NCBI RefSeq assembly: GCF_901709675.1
Contig: NC_051090.1
Coordinates: forward strand, 10,983,342 to 11,047,341
Direction of reading: 5' to 3'
From: Syngnathus acus
Lineage: Eukaryota > Chordata > Actinopteri > Syngnathiformes > Syngnathidae
Length of the DNA: 64,000 nucleotides
How positions within the stretch are numbered: position 1 is the first letter of the stretch; every line of letters begins with the position of its first letter. The translations under genes and the position numbers were made by a program. Below, one piece after another: positions 31,178-44,000 of the stretch. The notes beneath the pieces are model-generated. The model worked only from the letters and a program-made list of their open reading frames with translations. It had not been told where the DNA came from and did no database searches.

Positions 31178-31260
31178 TAATGGTGATACTAAGTGGTGGA
31201 AGACTGAGGTCCCACATATGAGCGTGACCTCGGTCACATTCATCCAGTTGAAGCCTAAAC

Positions 31261-32069
31261 AAAATGCTGTTTGACGGAACACAAGTCAGAGAAAAAACAT
31301 TTGCAAATGTCACGTTGATGGACAGTTGACAAGATTTGGGAGTGCGAAACAGAATGAAGCATCCCTGAGAAAATTGTTACTTCCGTGAGAACATGGTCAC
31401 CTCATCTGGTTGAATCCGGTTGAGACCGGCTGAGATGCAGGTGCAGTCTATTCTGGAAGCATTTGGGTCATCTGAGGCCAATGTATGACATCATGGAAAA
31501 AAATGTACCCACGAACTGGACTGGTATAAAAGGTTCGTTCGGACGAAGAGCATCGCTCTCTCTCGCCCGGTGAGCTTTCCCCGTCAGGGGTATGGCCCCT
31601 GCGGCTACTGCCGTGGGTCGAGAACGCCGATTAGACAAAGATAGATTTCATTCTTTCTGAGATTAACCCTAGGTCCGTTAAGATGAATTTATTCTATCTT
31701 CAAATTGGATTTAGTCAAATTTTAAGCTCAAAGACAGGCTAGGGGATGCAGACCTAGGTGCAGGAGAGAGGAGCCATTTTTAGGGCGTCGTCATCTCCAT
31801 TCTTTGGGCCAGCCTGTTCTTTTAAACAGAATTCGGATTTTGGAACAAGGAGAACTGATCACTCGACTTTTCCACCAAACAGCATTTTAGACCTCTAGCC
31901 TCTTACCCTTTTTTACTATATTTTTGAGTTTTCAATCGAGAGAACTTCGAGACTGAATAATTTTTGCTCTTTTGAGAATGGTGAGTGGAAATTGTTAGTT
32001 GTTCGAACAATTGAAACTTGTAATTCGCTTTCTTTCTTATTCATTAAATTTCTACTTTATAAGCATCTA
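31261..32069 (+). mobile_element. LTR-like sequence, left part (family unresolved)
   Basis: Contains TATAAAAGG (about 31526), followed within 40 bases by a CT-rich initiator-like stretch (CTCTCTCTCGCCCGG). It resumes after the inverted-repeat element at 33403 and reaches AATAAA near 33590. TATA plus a poly(A) signal suggests an LTR, but no matching second LTR, primer-binding site or gag/pol is visible. I cannot name it. Confidence 0.35.
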
Positions 32070-32204
32070 CCGTTCTTTTCCATGTATAATGCGCCCCCAT
32101 GTATAATACGCACCCTAAAAATGGCATGTTGATGCTGGAAAAAAGCCTGTACCCATGTATAATACGCACCCAAATTTTGACTTTTTTTTTTTTTTAGATT
32201 TTTT

Positions 32205-32475
32205 TTTTTTTTTAAAGTCCCAATGATCGTCACACATGCGTCTGGGTGTGGTGAAATTTGTCCTCTGCGTTTGACCCATCCCCGTGTGATTTTGATCCAT
32301 CCCCTGGGGGAGAGGGGAGCAGTGAGCAGCAGTGAGCAGCAGCGCCGCCGCGCTCGGGAATCATTTGGTGATCTAACCCCCCAATTCCAACCCTTAATGC
32401 TGAGTGCCAAGCAGGGAGGCAATGGGTCCCATTTTTATAGTCTTTGGTATGACCCGGCCGGGTTACTTAAGTCCG
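32205..32475 (+). mobile_element. Abundant fish SINE-like repeat, nested
   Basis: Contains ATGATCGTCACACATGCG, GTGGTGAAATTTGTCCTCTG and TGAGTGCCAAGCAGGGAGGC, a repeat I recall as very common in teleost genomes. Here it breaks off after GACCCGGCCGGG without its usual tail. Name not assigned. Confidence 0.55.
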
Positions 32476-32682
32476 TAAACATAAAATTATTTCAGAAAAA
32501 AGATCATCTTTGGGAACAACCGGATGTTATTCTGCCGGTCAGTATCACTGCGCATGCAGTAGCAAACTCGATAGCGAAGAAATATGTGAGACTCTCAACG
32601 GGATCACCAATATTTGAGTGATGGTCCAGTTATTTATCACAATTATTTATTATTATAATAATAATATATATAATATATATAT

Positions 32683-33047
32683 CCATCCATCCATCCATCT
32701 TCTGTACCGCTTAGTCCCCACGGGGGTCGCGGGCGTGCTGGAGCCTACCCCAGCGTCATCGGGCAGTAGGCGGGGGACACCCTGAACCGGTTGCCAGCCA
32801 ATCGCAGGGCACACAGAGACAAACAACCATTCGCACTCGCACTCACACCTAGGGACAATTTGGAGCGCCCAATCAGCCTACCAAGCATGTTTTTGGGATG
32901 TGGGAGGAAACCGGAGTGCCCGGAGAAAACCCACGCGGGCCCGGGGAGAACATGCAAACTCCACACAGGGAGGGCCGGAGGTGGAATCGAACCCGCACCC
33001 TCCTAACTGTGAGGCGGACGTGCTACCCAGTGCGCCACCGAGCCGCC
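32683..33047 (-). mobile_element. tRNA-related SINE (V-SINE-like), copy A
   Basis: Minus-strand copy: head GGCGGCTCGGTGGCGCACTG, B-box GGTTCGATTCC, conserved centre around GTTTCCTCCCACATCCCA, and GGAT-type tail (ATCC on plus at 32682-32698). It is nearly identical to copy B at 43729-44092. Inserted in the AT-rich interior of the 32070-33402 element, where low complexity hides the target duplication. Confidence 0.8.
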
Positions 33048-33402
33048 TAATATATATAATAATTATTTATTTATTATTCACAATTGTCATGGTGATCTTT
33101 CTGGTGATTTCTTAACTAGGCTGGATGTATTTTTTTTGTTGGCGTTGATTTCTCCGACTGCCCAGAAAGGCACCACCGCGATCAGTTAGGTTAAAATGAA
33201 AAGAGAGGAAAGTGACCAGAACCATCCGTGACAAGATTTTCTTCAAAAATTGTTGTACCATGATTTTCTTCACAAAAAAAAAAAAATATTTAAAAAAAAA
33301 AAAAGAAAAATTAAAAAAAATTGTACCCATGTATAATGCGCACCCCAGATTTTAGGACAATAAATTAGTTAAACTTTGCGCATTATACATGGAAAAGAAC
33401 GG

Positions 33403-33990
33403 TAATTTCGATTAATGATTATTTTGATCTTTTATGCTTTAAATCTCTTTTGTTTCTCTATCATAGCCATACTTTAAACCGTTCAGTTCTTTTTTAAATG
33501 AAGACAGCTTTAATCCTTGACATCAGGGAGTGTCAGAATCTGGTTCGAAACCGTTAACTTACGCTCAGCTACTGTGAGTGTACGCTAGTGAAAATAAACG
33601 AGTTCCCGGGGTCTTAACAAAGACAGCTAAACTATTCCGAGCGGATAACAAAAGCAACAATCTTAATAGGAAAGGAGAACCGCTGAAACGGCCGCGATCG
33701 AGGAGATCCTGGGTCTCGACAAAGTAGTTACTCAACCCTCGGGTTTCTTTGATTTCAGCGGGACTGGCGTCCGGAAATGACGGAATTAATCTAACAATAG
33801 ATTAGTTACCTGAACAGCGGTTAGACTCGGAACGAATCTTCTTTCCGTACCGGCTTAAATCAATTCTTGTCTCCCCTACAGACTGCGTTACTGCAGAGGG
33901 GCTGAAGTACAGAATTTTACCCTTTAAACGGAGAGCCGGTCACTTACATCAGATAAGTGCACGATTGACATCCTAAAACTGAAGAAATAA
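33403..33990 (+). mobile_element. LTR-like sequence, right part (family unresolved)
   Basis: Continuation of 31261-32069 after the TA-flanked insertion. Includes GAAAATAAACGAG (poly(A)-signal-like, about 33590) and a GC-richer tail. Boundaries are uncertain and no ORF is present. Confidence 0.3.
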
Positions 33991-34361
33991 AACAAGCACG
34001 CGTTGAATAAATTGGATAACAGGTGATTAGCTATGGCTTTTGCCGTGAGGCGCGGATAGCGCGCTTCCCAAATTGTGAACCAAATCCAACAGTATCTACC
34101 TGCAGCGCTTCATCTCATAAAATGTACTCTTATGCTGTTTTAGCAAACATTGTATCGCATCAGATTGTTTGTATTTGAAAAATATTGCCCACCCGGCCTC
34201 TAGAAGTTTGATTCTTCCATCTGTGTGTCCTTCTAAAGGTTTTTCGGATGTCACAAGGGGATGTGGGGCAGTTTAGTACAAACAACGGTGAAATGTAGTT
34301 GGGCTAGAAATGTCACTACTTGTCGCACACACCGCTATTGCGAAACATTCATGTAATATGT
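33991..34361. other. Spacer downstream of dsp
   Basis: Nothing recognised between the LTR-like sequence and the presumed end of the dsp 3' UTR. Confidence 0.45.
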
Positions 34362-35006
34362 TTTATTGAAAACAACATATTAGCAAGTAAGCAGAATGAC
34401 CATGAATATATGGACAATTATTCATTCACTCAAAGAATCAAAAGTTTAATGTTTTCATGAATACACAGTGATACATTGAAATCCCCCCCATTGTACAATC
34501 CATTGGTGTTTTGACTCTTCTGTTGGCTTTTTGTGGCATCTTTCACGAAAGGAATTGAAAATACATATTAAATGCAAGTCGACTCAGGAAAGGAAAGAAC
34601 AGGAAACAACTTTTGTTTCAGTGTCATGTTGCTTGAAATTGTTCTTTCAACCAAATCAACATCAAATTATAGTTGAACATCCATTGTGGTGTACCACTGT
34701 GCATGTAATTAACCTTGCAACCCTCCCAAAACAAAACAAAGAGAATAGCCTAATAAATGCAGAATGAATGCAATCACAGCATCAATATGTTCCCAAAGCA
34801 AAAAAAGCCCCTTTTTCAGACAGCACACGAAGAAGTAAGTCATAGGTGTTGTTTCACAAAGCGGTTGTGGAGAGTGAGTCTCGAATGTTAAAATTTACAC
34901 GCTGCGTGTGGCTTCCCAATCCTGTCTGATTGATTGCTTGAATGTATTCATGAGTCAATTTCAACCCCCCTGACTCAACTCCATACCTTCGGGATAAGAC
35001 CGTGGG
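34362..35006 (-). other. Probable dsp 3' UTR
   Basis: From the dsp stop codon to a minus-strand AATAAA (TTTATT on plus at 34362-34367). AT-rich and non-coding. The extent is inferred from the signal only. Confidence 0.5.
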
Positions 35007-38000
35007 TTAGGGTCTAGTGGTGTGGGTGGTAAGGGTTGTATGACTGTAATGACTGGTTGACAAGGGGGCGGGAGAGCCTAAATCCAAACTGCTTCTACGA
35101 GAGCTTCGTCGTGAGCCACTTCTAGAGCCTGTGCTAGATCCTGGGGCAGACGCAAAATTGTACGGACTACTTATTCCTCTGGAGGACACGGATGATGCTG
35201 GTAACATTCTCAGCCCAGTACTCTCCTCCACCAGACAATTGTCCAGAGCCTCCTTATAAGAAATCTTTAGTTTGCTCTTTGGGCATGTTAAATTCTTTGT
35301 GTGGTGTCTGACATCTTGGAGTTTCATAGCAGTGCTACCATCAATCCAGCCCATTTGCAAAGCATCTGCTGTGCTTCGTCTACAGCCCAGTTCAGGGTCG
35401 TAAAGTCCTCCTGTTCCAAATTGGAACTCCAAAAACCTCTGGCCTGCCTCATAAGGTAGCCACATTTCCTTAACGGCTTCAGCCGCAGACATTTTCTTTC
35501 CGGTTTTGACATCTTCAAAGCCAATAAACGCTTTCTGAGCGGGCTTGAGTCTTGCTGCCATGTCATCGTTAATGAGGCCTTGGCGGCACGCTTCTTGGAT
35601 GCTGAGCCGACGCCCGTTTTCTGGATTTACGATTCCTCCGGTGCACGCTTGTGCCTCCAGCAATCTCTGAGCAGTTATGGTATCAACAAGACCATTGTTT
35701 AGAGCTGCCACGATTGATAATTTGTCCAAAGTTTCTGTATCAAATATGGCGCCCACGGGTTCCTTTTCACCGACAATTTCAACAGGAGAGGCCAGGGTGA
35801 TAGCGACACTTGCTGTTTGATTTAGGGTGTCTGATAGGCCTTGAGAACCACTACCGGTTGCAAAGCTTTGCTCTTTAATGGTGGGAGGTATTGAAGATAT
35901 TTTTGTGAAAGAAGATTTTGTCATTACTGTTGCTGTTGATGATGACATTGACGTCGGAAATGAAGCCTGTGACGTGGAAATTGTTGGTGGCAATCCATGC
36001 GTCTTTTCAGTGATGATATCTGCAAACTCTGTTAAAGTAATGATCCCTGAGCGATACTGATTAATAACTGACTGATCAATGAGTTTTTTCTCAAGCAGTT
36101 TATTGATGTCGTACTCGCTTCCTGTCTTCCTGTCAATGAAAACAGAACGTTTGGAACCATCAGGTTCAGTGATGGTGATCTCTTCCCACTCACACTCCTG
36201 TGCAGAAAGCTCCAGGTAGGTGCTGTAGTCAATCAAGCCTTTATCATATGCTTGACGTATAGTCATCTCCTTATTAGTCTGCGGATCCATAATTATCACT
36301 CTCGTTTTTCTCAAGGTGTTTTTCGTCGTTGCCTCTTGTTTTTCCTTGTCCACAATTGGCAAAAGGATCAGGCCAGTCTTTCCATGAGTAATACAACGTT
36401 TCTTAAGACCCAGGTATGTTAAATTTTCCTCTGTGTTAGGATCAACGTAATCCTTATGAGCAGCATCCTGATCGGTCACATTCTTATTCATTTCCTCATT
36501 TAAGAATCCTTTGCGGTAGGCCACATCCACATCAATCCGATGGCTGTGTTCAGGATCAATAATCCCGCCACTGGCAATCTGGGCCTCAAGAAGGCGTATA
36601 CCATGCCCTTTCTCAACTAGACCCCTCTTGATTGCCTGGAAAAGAGATATAACATTTTCTGTACCAGGCAGTTTGTAACCTTTCACAGCTCTTTCTGCTG
36701 ATAGCAGGTTGTCCAGACACTCGGCCCCAAATACTCCTTGGTTATAAGCGTCACTAACAGTGAGGTGAATATTGTTCACTGGGTCGACGATAAAACCTGA
36801 GGCAGCCTGGGCTTCAAGAAGGTATAGAGCTGTCTCCGGTCGTAAGAGTCCACTTTTCATAGCTTCATAAACTGTCATCACCCTATCACTGGCTTCATCC
36901 AATAGTCCTGCTATGCAGGTGGACTTGCCCAAATAAGAACGCAGGCGGTACGCAATGTCCTGACTTGTCAGTCGCCCTTCTTTCAATCCATTAATATCAG
37001 ATGGCTCCAGCAGGTTGGCATCTACTAGATCTATGACAGAGACTTGACTTCGAAGCCCTTGGACAGTTGTTGGTTTTTTAGGTTCTGGAAGAAGCAATAA
37101 ACCCGTGCTTGTGTCTGCTCTGCATCTTGCTTTCAAGGACAGATAGCTAACTGGCAGTTGTGTGTCTGGATCCAAATAACATTCAGGATACTGACTGAGG
37201 GCCTTGTATAGGTCTGCATCTATCAGATCTCGATCCATAGCAATGTCCCTAGGTAGGTATACACTCAGGATAGGATCCAAAATACCTCCTGCACACTCTT
37301 GAGCCTCAAGTACGCGAAGAGCTGTGTCCTTGTCAATAAGTCCCTTTTTCATGGCCTGGCCAGCTGACATGAGCAGGAAAGTGTTTGGGTCTCTGTAACC
37401 TATGGCAGCAGCTTCAGCAGCAAACAACTTTGATTCGTCTTCCTTAGAGACTACGCCTCTCGCACATGCTTCCTTAACAGTCAATTTCTGATTCGTCTGT
37501 GGGTTAATGATGTGTCCTGTAGCTGCCTGAGCTTCAAGTAGCAAGTCAGCACTGTCAGGGGCTATAATACTTTCTTTCTTGGCCTGAGTAAAGGACATTT
37601 TTTGGAATAATCCAGTTGAAATCCCAGCAATTAAAGCAGTGCCTTTGAGGAAAACCTGCTTTTCTGCTGACACCTCCGGGACTGTTTTCACCCCTGTGAT
37701 GAGTTGATTTAATGTAGCTTTGTCCAAGACTCCACAGTCAAACAATTGTTGTGCTGTTACTGTCTTGCGCACACCGTTAAATATCAATTTGGAAGGATCC
37801 AGCTTTTCTGAAATTGGCAAAATTTGCAGGCCACTCTGAGGCTCTGTCTCGCATCTAAGTTTCAAAGCCCCGTAACTTACATCAAGCTCAGGTTCGGGAT
37901 TAAGGTAGTATGTAGGACTCTGATTTAGACAATTGCGGAGGTCTTCATCTAATAAATTGCGTTTGATCGCTATGTCTTTTGGGAGGAATACACTGAGAGT

Positions 38001-41000
38001 GGGGTCAAGTATTCCTCCAACGCACTCTTGGGCCTGCAGGAATCGTAAACCAGTTTTCCAATTAATTAGTCCTCTTTTCATTGCCTCGTAGACAGACAAA
38101 GGCCTCGCCGTACTTGGATCTTTATAACCAATAGCAGCGGCTTCTGCGACTAATAATTTGTCTCTGTCCTTTAGATCAACTACTCCTCTGGCACAAGCCT
38201 CATCTACTGTTAGCTTCTGATAAGTCGTAGGATCGATTATGTGACCGGTGGCAGCCTGTGCTTCCAGTAGCAAATTTGCAGTCTCTGAGGATAAGAGGCC
38301 TTGTTTTTTAGCTTCTGACAAAGAAATTTTTCCCTGGTTCCCAGCTTGAACCCCAGCAATCGAGCCAGTTCCCTTCAGAGCGACAACTTTTTCAGAAGAC
38401 ACCTCAGCAACTGTCTTCTCCCCTTTCAGTAACTGATCGAATGTATGCTTGTCAAGCACTCCACATTCGAACAACTGCTTCGCTGAGACTGACTTGCGGA
38501 CTCCATCAAACATCAGTTTGGAGGGATCTTTTCTTTCAATAATTGGTAGAATTATCAAACCGGTGCTGAACTCGGTTTTGCATTTTTTCTTCAAAGCCTC
38601 ATAGCTGACATTTTGTTCATTCTCCGGGTCAAGGTAACACTCTGTATTTTGATTCAGAGCCTTACAAAGATCTCCATCTAAAAGGCTGCGATTCACAGCC
38701 ATGTCTTTGGGGAAGAACACACTCAGATTAGGATCTAAAATCCCCCCACAAGAGTCCTGGGCCTGCAACAGGCGTAGCCCAGTTCTCCTATCGATTAGTC
38801 TTTTGTTCATGGCTTGAAAGACTGAAAGCGGTTTAGCCGTGCTCGGATCCCGATAACCCAAAGCGGCGGATTCTGCTGCCAAGAGCCTATCTCGATCTCT
38901 TATGTCCACCAGTCCTCTGGCACATGCCTCCTCTACTGTGAACTTCTGATTAGTCTTTGGATCAATAATGTAGCCGGTTGCTGCCTGGGCATCAAGTAGT
39001 AAATCTGCACAATGTGGATTCATCAGCAACTGTTTCTTGGCTTCTGACAAAGATATAGTCCCAAAAGATCCAACTTCTACACCAGCAATTGGCCTGATCC
39101 CCTTTAAAAATAGTTTTTTTTCTTCTGACAACTGTGGGAGGGATTTTTGTCCCTTTGTTAATTGATGAAGTGAATGTTTGTCCAAGATACCACAATCATG
39201 CAACCGTTGTGCTGTGACTGGCTTACGAACACCATCAAAAATCACTTTGGATGGGTCTATTCCCTTCGTGACTGGCAACAGTAGCAGACCAGTGTGAGCC
39301 TCTGTCTTGCATCTTTTCTTCAAATCTCCATAACTGACACCCTGTTCGTTGTCTGGGTCAAGATAACACTTGGGATTCTGGGTCAAAGCATAACTGAGAT
39401 TTTCATCCAAAATACTACGACCGATAGCTGTGACTTTGGGAAGGAACACGCTGAGGTTCGGATCTAGTATGCCACCGATACACTCCTGGGCCTGTAATAA
39501 ACGCAGTCCATCGTTTCTGTCAATCAATCCCCTCTTCAAGGCCTCGTACACCGAAAGTGACTTGACTGCACTGAAATCCTTGTAGCCCACGGCAGCAGCT
39601 TGTGCAGCTAAAAGTCTGTTTTGATCTCTCGGGTCTACCACTCCGGCAGCAACTGCCTCCTCTACTGTCAGCTTTTGATTAGTTTTGGGATCAATGATGT
39701 GGCCTGTGGCTGCCTGAGCATCCAGTAGCAGGTCAACAGCATCTGCTGGGAGAAGACCCTCTTTCTTTGCTTCTGTGAGGCTTATTTTATAAATAAAACT
39801 GTCACCCTGTGGGTTTTCAATGATCACCCCCGCTATCGGGCCTGTTCCTTTGAGACTAACTTTTATATCGACGGATGCATCAGGAACAGTCTTTTGCCCT
39901 TTAATGAGTTGGTTAAAAGTTGGTTTATCCAAAAGCCCACAATCAAGCAATTGGGTTACTGTAATTGGTTTACGAACACCATCAAAAATAACGGTGGCTG
40001 GATCCAAGGTTGGGAGTTCTCTACTTTTCTTGACCTCATTCTGCATAGTTTGTCTCACAAGAGTCAACTCTGTGAGTTCTTTCTGGAGGTTTGACAGCTT
40101 TCCTTTATATGTATTCTCGAGCTCACTAAGTTCCCTTCGAAGCCTCTCTATCTCCCTTTTCAAACTAGTCGTTTCCCTTTCCAGACGTTCCTTGTCTGCA
40201 TCGTACTGGTTAACAAGACCCTGCTTACTTTCATATTGTTCCTTCCAGTAACTTAAATCTCTTTTCACCCTCTCATTCTCCTCCTGTACACGTCGCTTAT
40301 TTTGAAGCTCAGACTCAAGAGACAGCTTAATGCGTCGGCGTTCCTCCTCGAGCCTTTGGAGGTCATCTTTGTCTGTCCCAGACAACTGGAGTTTCAGCAG
40401 CAGTGCATCTCTTTCTTTCGCAATCTCGGTGTACTGCGACTGCAGTGATAGCATTGTGCTTGAGATCTGTGTGAAATGAGTGAGATCAACAAAAATGGAA
40501 AAGAAGCTGAAAATTAGTCAATTCGGGCATGTTTAGAAATATACACAGCATGAATTTACACACGTGCAAACTTAAAATCTAATTGCATAATTATTACGTA
40601 CTCAAAAACCTGGCCCAAACCCATTTTGCTTTGTTATTCCAAACTGCATTTTACATACTGCAATTATTGCAACTAATAAAATCAAGTAATTGGATGCTAA
40701 TTATACCAATGACGATCTCTCAGTTTCAAAACGGCACACATTACTTATGTGAAGTTTGAATTTCATTCAACAAAAAAAAAGTGTTGGCTGTAGTTGTAAG
40801 CAATTAATAGGTCTCTGGGCGAAGGAAAAACGAGCAGAAGTGAAAATTTGTGCAAGCTACATCTTTTGGAATAGTGGAGTGAGGAGTGTGAAGAGATCAG
40901 CTACTCAACTACCACGCTTGAATGACAAAAGTCATGCACTTCATTTCAACTTGTAGAAAAACGACTTCTGATTTCAAAAGTCTGGGTGCTGGGTAAAATA

Positions 41001-44000
41001 GAATGATCAATTCTAGTTTTTCATATTTAGAGTGCCAAATCACAACAAAAGTAACCTTAATAAACCTTTCATCTTGAGCATGTGCAGTGCTGCTTATTGA
41101 ATATGATTCCTTTTAAAGGACATTTTACAAATGCAATTTTGTTCGACAACCGCATATGGGTAAAACATGTTTCTTTTTCCCCGTGTAGACACCACTCAAA
41201 CTTTTGGGAAGTCAGATGCTAATCTTGAAGCAACAAGAGAAAATGATTTTTGAGGTTCATGCAAGCAATCAAGAATTTTTCTATGGATAGTGATGACTAC
41301 TTGATTCATCTGGAAAGATGGGAGCAGTCTGGGAGAAGGTTTCAGACTTGCGGGTACCTCAGTGGCTTGAGTTTGCATTTTGGAGACGGACACCTTGAGA
41401 TTGTCCCTCTCCACGGAGAGCTCTGAGACAAGGTTGCAGTAGTCAACATTGCTTCGCTCGCTAGCCTGCAGCTGAAGCTCCAGGGCAGTAATTTGGGAGG
41501 AGATCTCATCACCATGATCCTCTTTGGATCTCAAAAGTTCTGCTTTATCATGTCGTGTTATCCTAAGCTCCTCTTCCAAGCTCAGTCTTTCTTTCATCAG
41601 GATTTCAGTCTTCCCCTTGAGAGTTTGAAGTTCAGAGTAGTTTTCATTCAGAGCTTTACTCTTCTTCTCTATTGTTCTATGCAGACCCTCGTTCCTTTGG
41701 TTTACCTCTTCAACTTTTGCTTGCTCCTGTAACAAGAGATGCTGCAGGGCTTTCAGCTCAGTGCTCAGTTGCGACAACTGTTCCATAAAGCTTCTGTTTT
41801 GGTCCAAGCTTCTTTGCAGTTCCTCCTGTATAACAAGACACTGTTCTTCACCTCTCGTTTCTGATGCCTTGACTTGCTCTTGGTTCTGGCGTAAAGTGGT
41901 AATGGTGCCGTAGTACTGTCTCATCGTCATTGTGGTCTTCTCTAAATTAATCTCAATCTGCCTCCTTTTCGTTACTTCTTCTTGGTTGGCGTTCCTCAGG
42001 TTAGCTAGCTGGATCTCCAGGCCATCTCTAACGGATTGAATATCTTTGATGCGGCCCTGTAATCGATTCAGGTTTTCTTCAACTCTACTCCGATCCCTAT
42101 TCTCCCTCTCCAGCTCCAAACGCATATTGTGAATCTCCGCCTCGCACGTCTGCAGTTGGGCCACGGCCTTTGCTGAACTAGCTAGCTCTGCTTGAAGTTC
42201 GACCAAGGTGTGCTCTAGCACACATTTTCCTTCCTCTGTAGTTTCCCTTCTTCGTACCTCCTCCTCCAGACTGTGGGTGACGTAGGCCAGCTGCTCAGTC
42301 TTCTTCTCCAGCCCCTGTCTAACTTGAGCCAGGTCCTCCTGGTACTTGTTGCTTTCCTCTTCCCTCTGCTTGATCAAAGCCACAATCTCACTTTCCAGTT
42401 CTCTTCTCATGTGCCCTTCTTCTGTGGTTAGCAAACGCTGCCTATGGGCTTCTTCCTCTGCTCTCTTCTTTAGTTCTTCTGCCTGCTTGAGGGACATTTT
42501 CAGCCTCCTGAGCTCATCCTCCATAGCCCTCCCCTCTGCTAGCATCCTGTCATATTGCATTTGAAGCTGACATGTGTCATCCTCTCTCTGGGCCGAAAGC
42601 CGCTGAATTGTGCTCTGACTGACATGTATCTGGGATTCATAGTGAAGCTTTAAGTTATTGATCTTTGCATTGCATTGGCTTCTTACCTTTGAAATCTCCT
42701 TCTGCAGTTCTGCCACCTTGGAGGTTTCCTCTTCTAGCTTCCGTTGCAGCTGCTTGATCTCATGCTCTTGATTTGCCATCGTCTTTTCCACTTCCACTTT
42801 GGACCAGCTCACGCTTTCTAACTCTGTATGCCTCTTCCTAAGGACAGACTCGCACTCCTGTTGCTGTTGGGTGTGGCGCTCCTCGGCCAATTTCCTCTTC
42901 CTCTTTTCTTCCTCTAGCAAGTAGTTGAGACGTGTCACCTGATCAGCGAGGTCCGCCAGTTGGTTGTGTGAGTCATCTAGGCTGTCTTTTGCGGCATTGC
43001 ACTGCAGCGCTGTGGTTCGCTTGATCTCCTCCATCGACAGCAGCTTGTCCTGTGACTGGGACAGCTCGAGTTGATAGCGGACAATCGCATCTTCGAGAGA
43101 CTTGTTCTTGCTATTGCGATCCTCCATAGCCTCCCTCAGTATGCGAAGCTCTTCCTCTAACAGGTCAATTTGAGTATTTCGAATCTGGAACCAAGGCAGA
43201 GTCAGTCAAGATCACTGCAGTCTAAGAATGGCGAATAATCATTTCGTTCAACTCTAACATATTTAAATATCAACAAATATAAAGTTCAGTACCTTAAGAT
43301 CCTCCATGTTTTTGAGAAGCTCCCCTATGAATTTCAAGTAGTCATCAGACATAGTAAGCAACTCCATGTAACGGGTCTGCAGTTGACTAGCCTAAGAGAA
43401 ACACAACAGTGATGATTTCATTCTTTCATATGGATGTTATCACTTGTTTGATAACTTGACAAATAAAACATGTGCAATTGTCCACTGTACCTCCAGAATA
43501 AGATCTACAGATGGCGATCTTAGCATTGTTCTCTTGATAGGGATGTTGAGCAAAGTCTCTAAGCCAGAGGTGTAACAGGCTAGGTCTGTTTCATAATCCT
43601 GTAAAACAGAACGTCATTTTAAACTTAGGTCCTCCTTTAACGTTGTAATTTAAACTTTCTCTCACGACTATTAGCACATCAATGTCGCTAATAATTGAAT
43701 AATAATTGATTACAATGATTTTCTATTGGCGGCTCGGTGGCGCACTGGGTAGCACGTCCGCCTCACAGTTAGGAGGGTGCGGGTTCGATTCCACCTCCGG
43801 CCCTCCCTGTGTGGAGTTTGCATGTTCTCCCCGGGCCCGCGTGGGTTTTCTCCGGGCACTCCGGTTTCCTCCCACATCCCAAAAACATGCTTGGTAGGCC
43901 GATTGAAGACTCCAAATTGTCCCTAGGTGTGTGTGCGAGTGCAAATGGTTGTTTGTCTCTGTGTGCCCTGCAATCGGCTGGCAACCGGTTCAGGGTGTCC

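Larger units (their letters stand above)
32070..33402. mobile_element. TA-flanked terminal inverted repeat element (non-autonomous)
   Basis: Perfect 25-base terminal inverted repeats: CCGTTCTTTTCCATGTATAATGCGC at the left and its complement at the right. The element is flanked on both sides by TA, the target duplication of the Tc1/mariner superfamily. Sub-terminal CCATGTATAATRCGCACCC motifs recur at both ends. No transposase is present. The interior is filled by two SINE-type repeats (about 32205-32475 and 32683-33047) and AT-rich sequence. Confidence 0.85.

Noticed and set aside
32745-33115. Short ORFs starting MPANRRAHRDKQ and relatives (also at 43723-44162)
   Set aside because: Both loci are SINE copies; the frames are repeat shadows seen in each copy.
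39820-40251. 143-residue plus-strand ORF opposite the dsp last exon
   Set aside because: It is the antisense shadow of a conserved coding exon with no recognisable similarity of its own.
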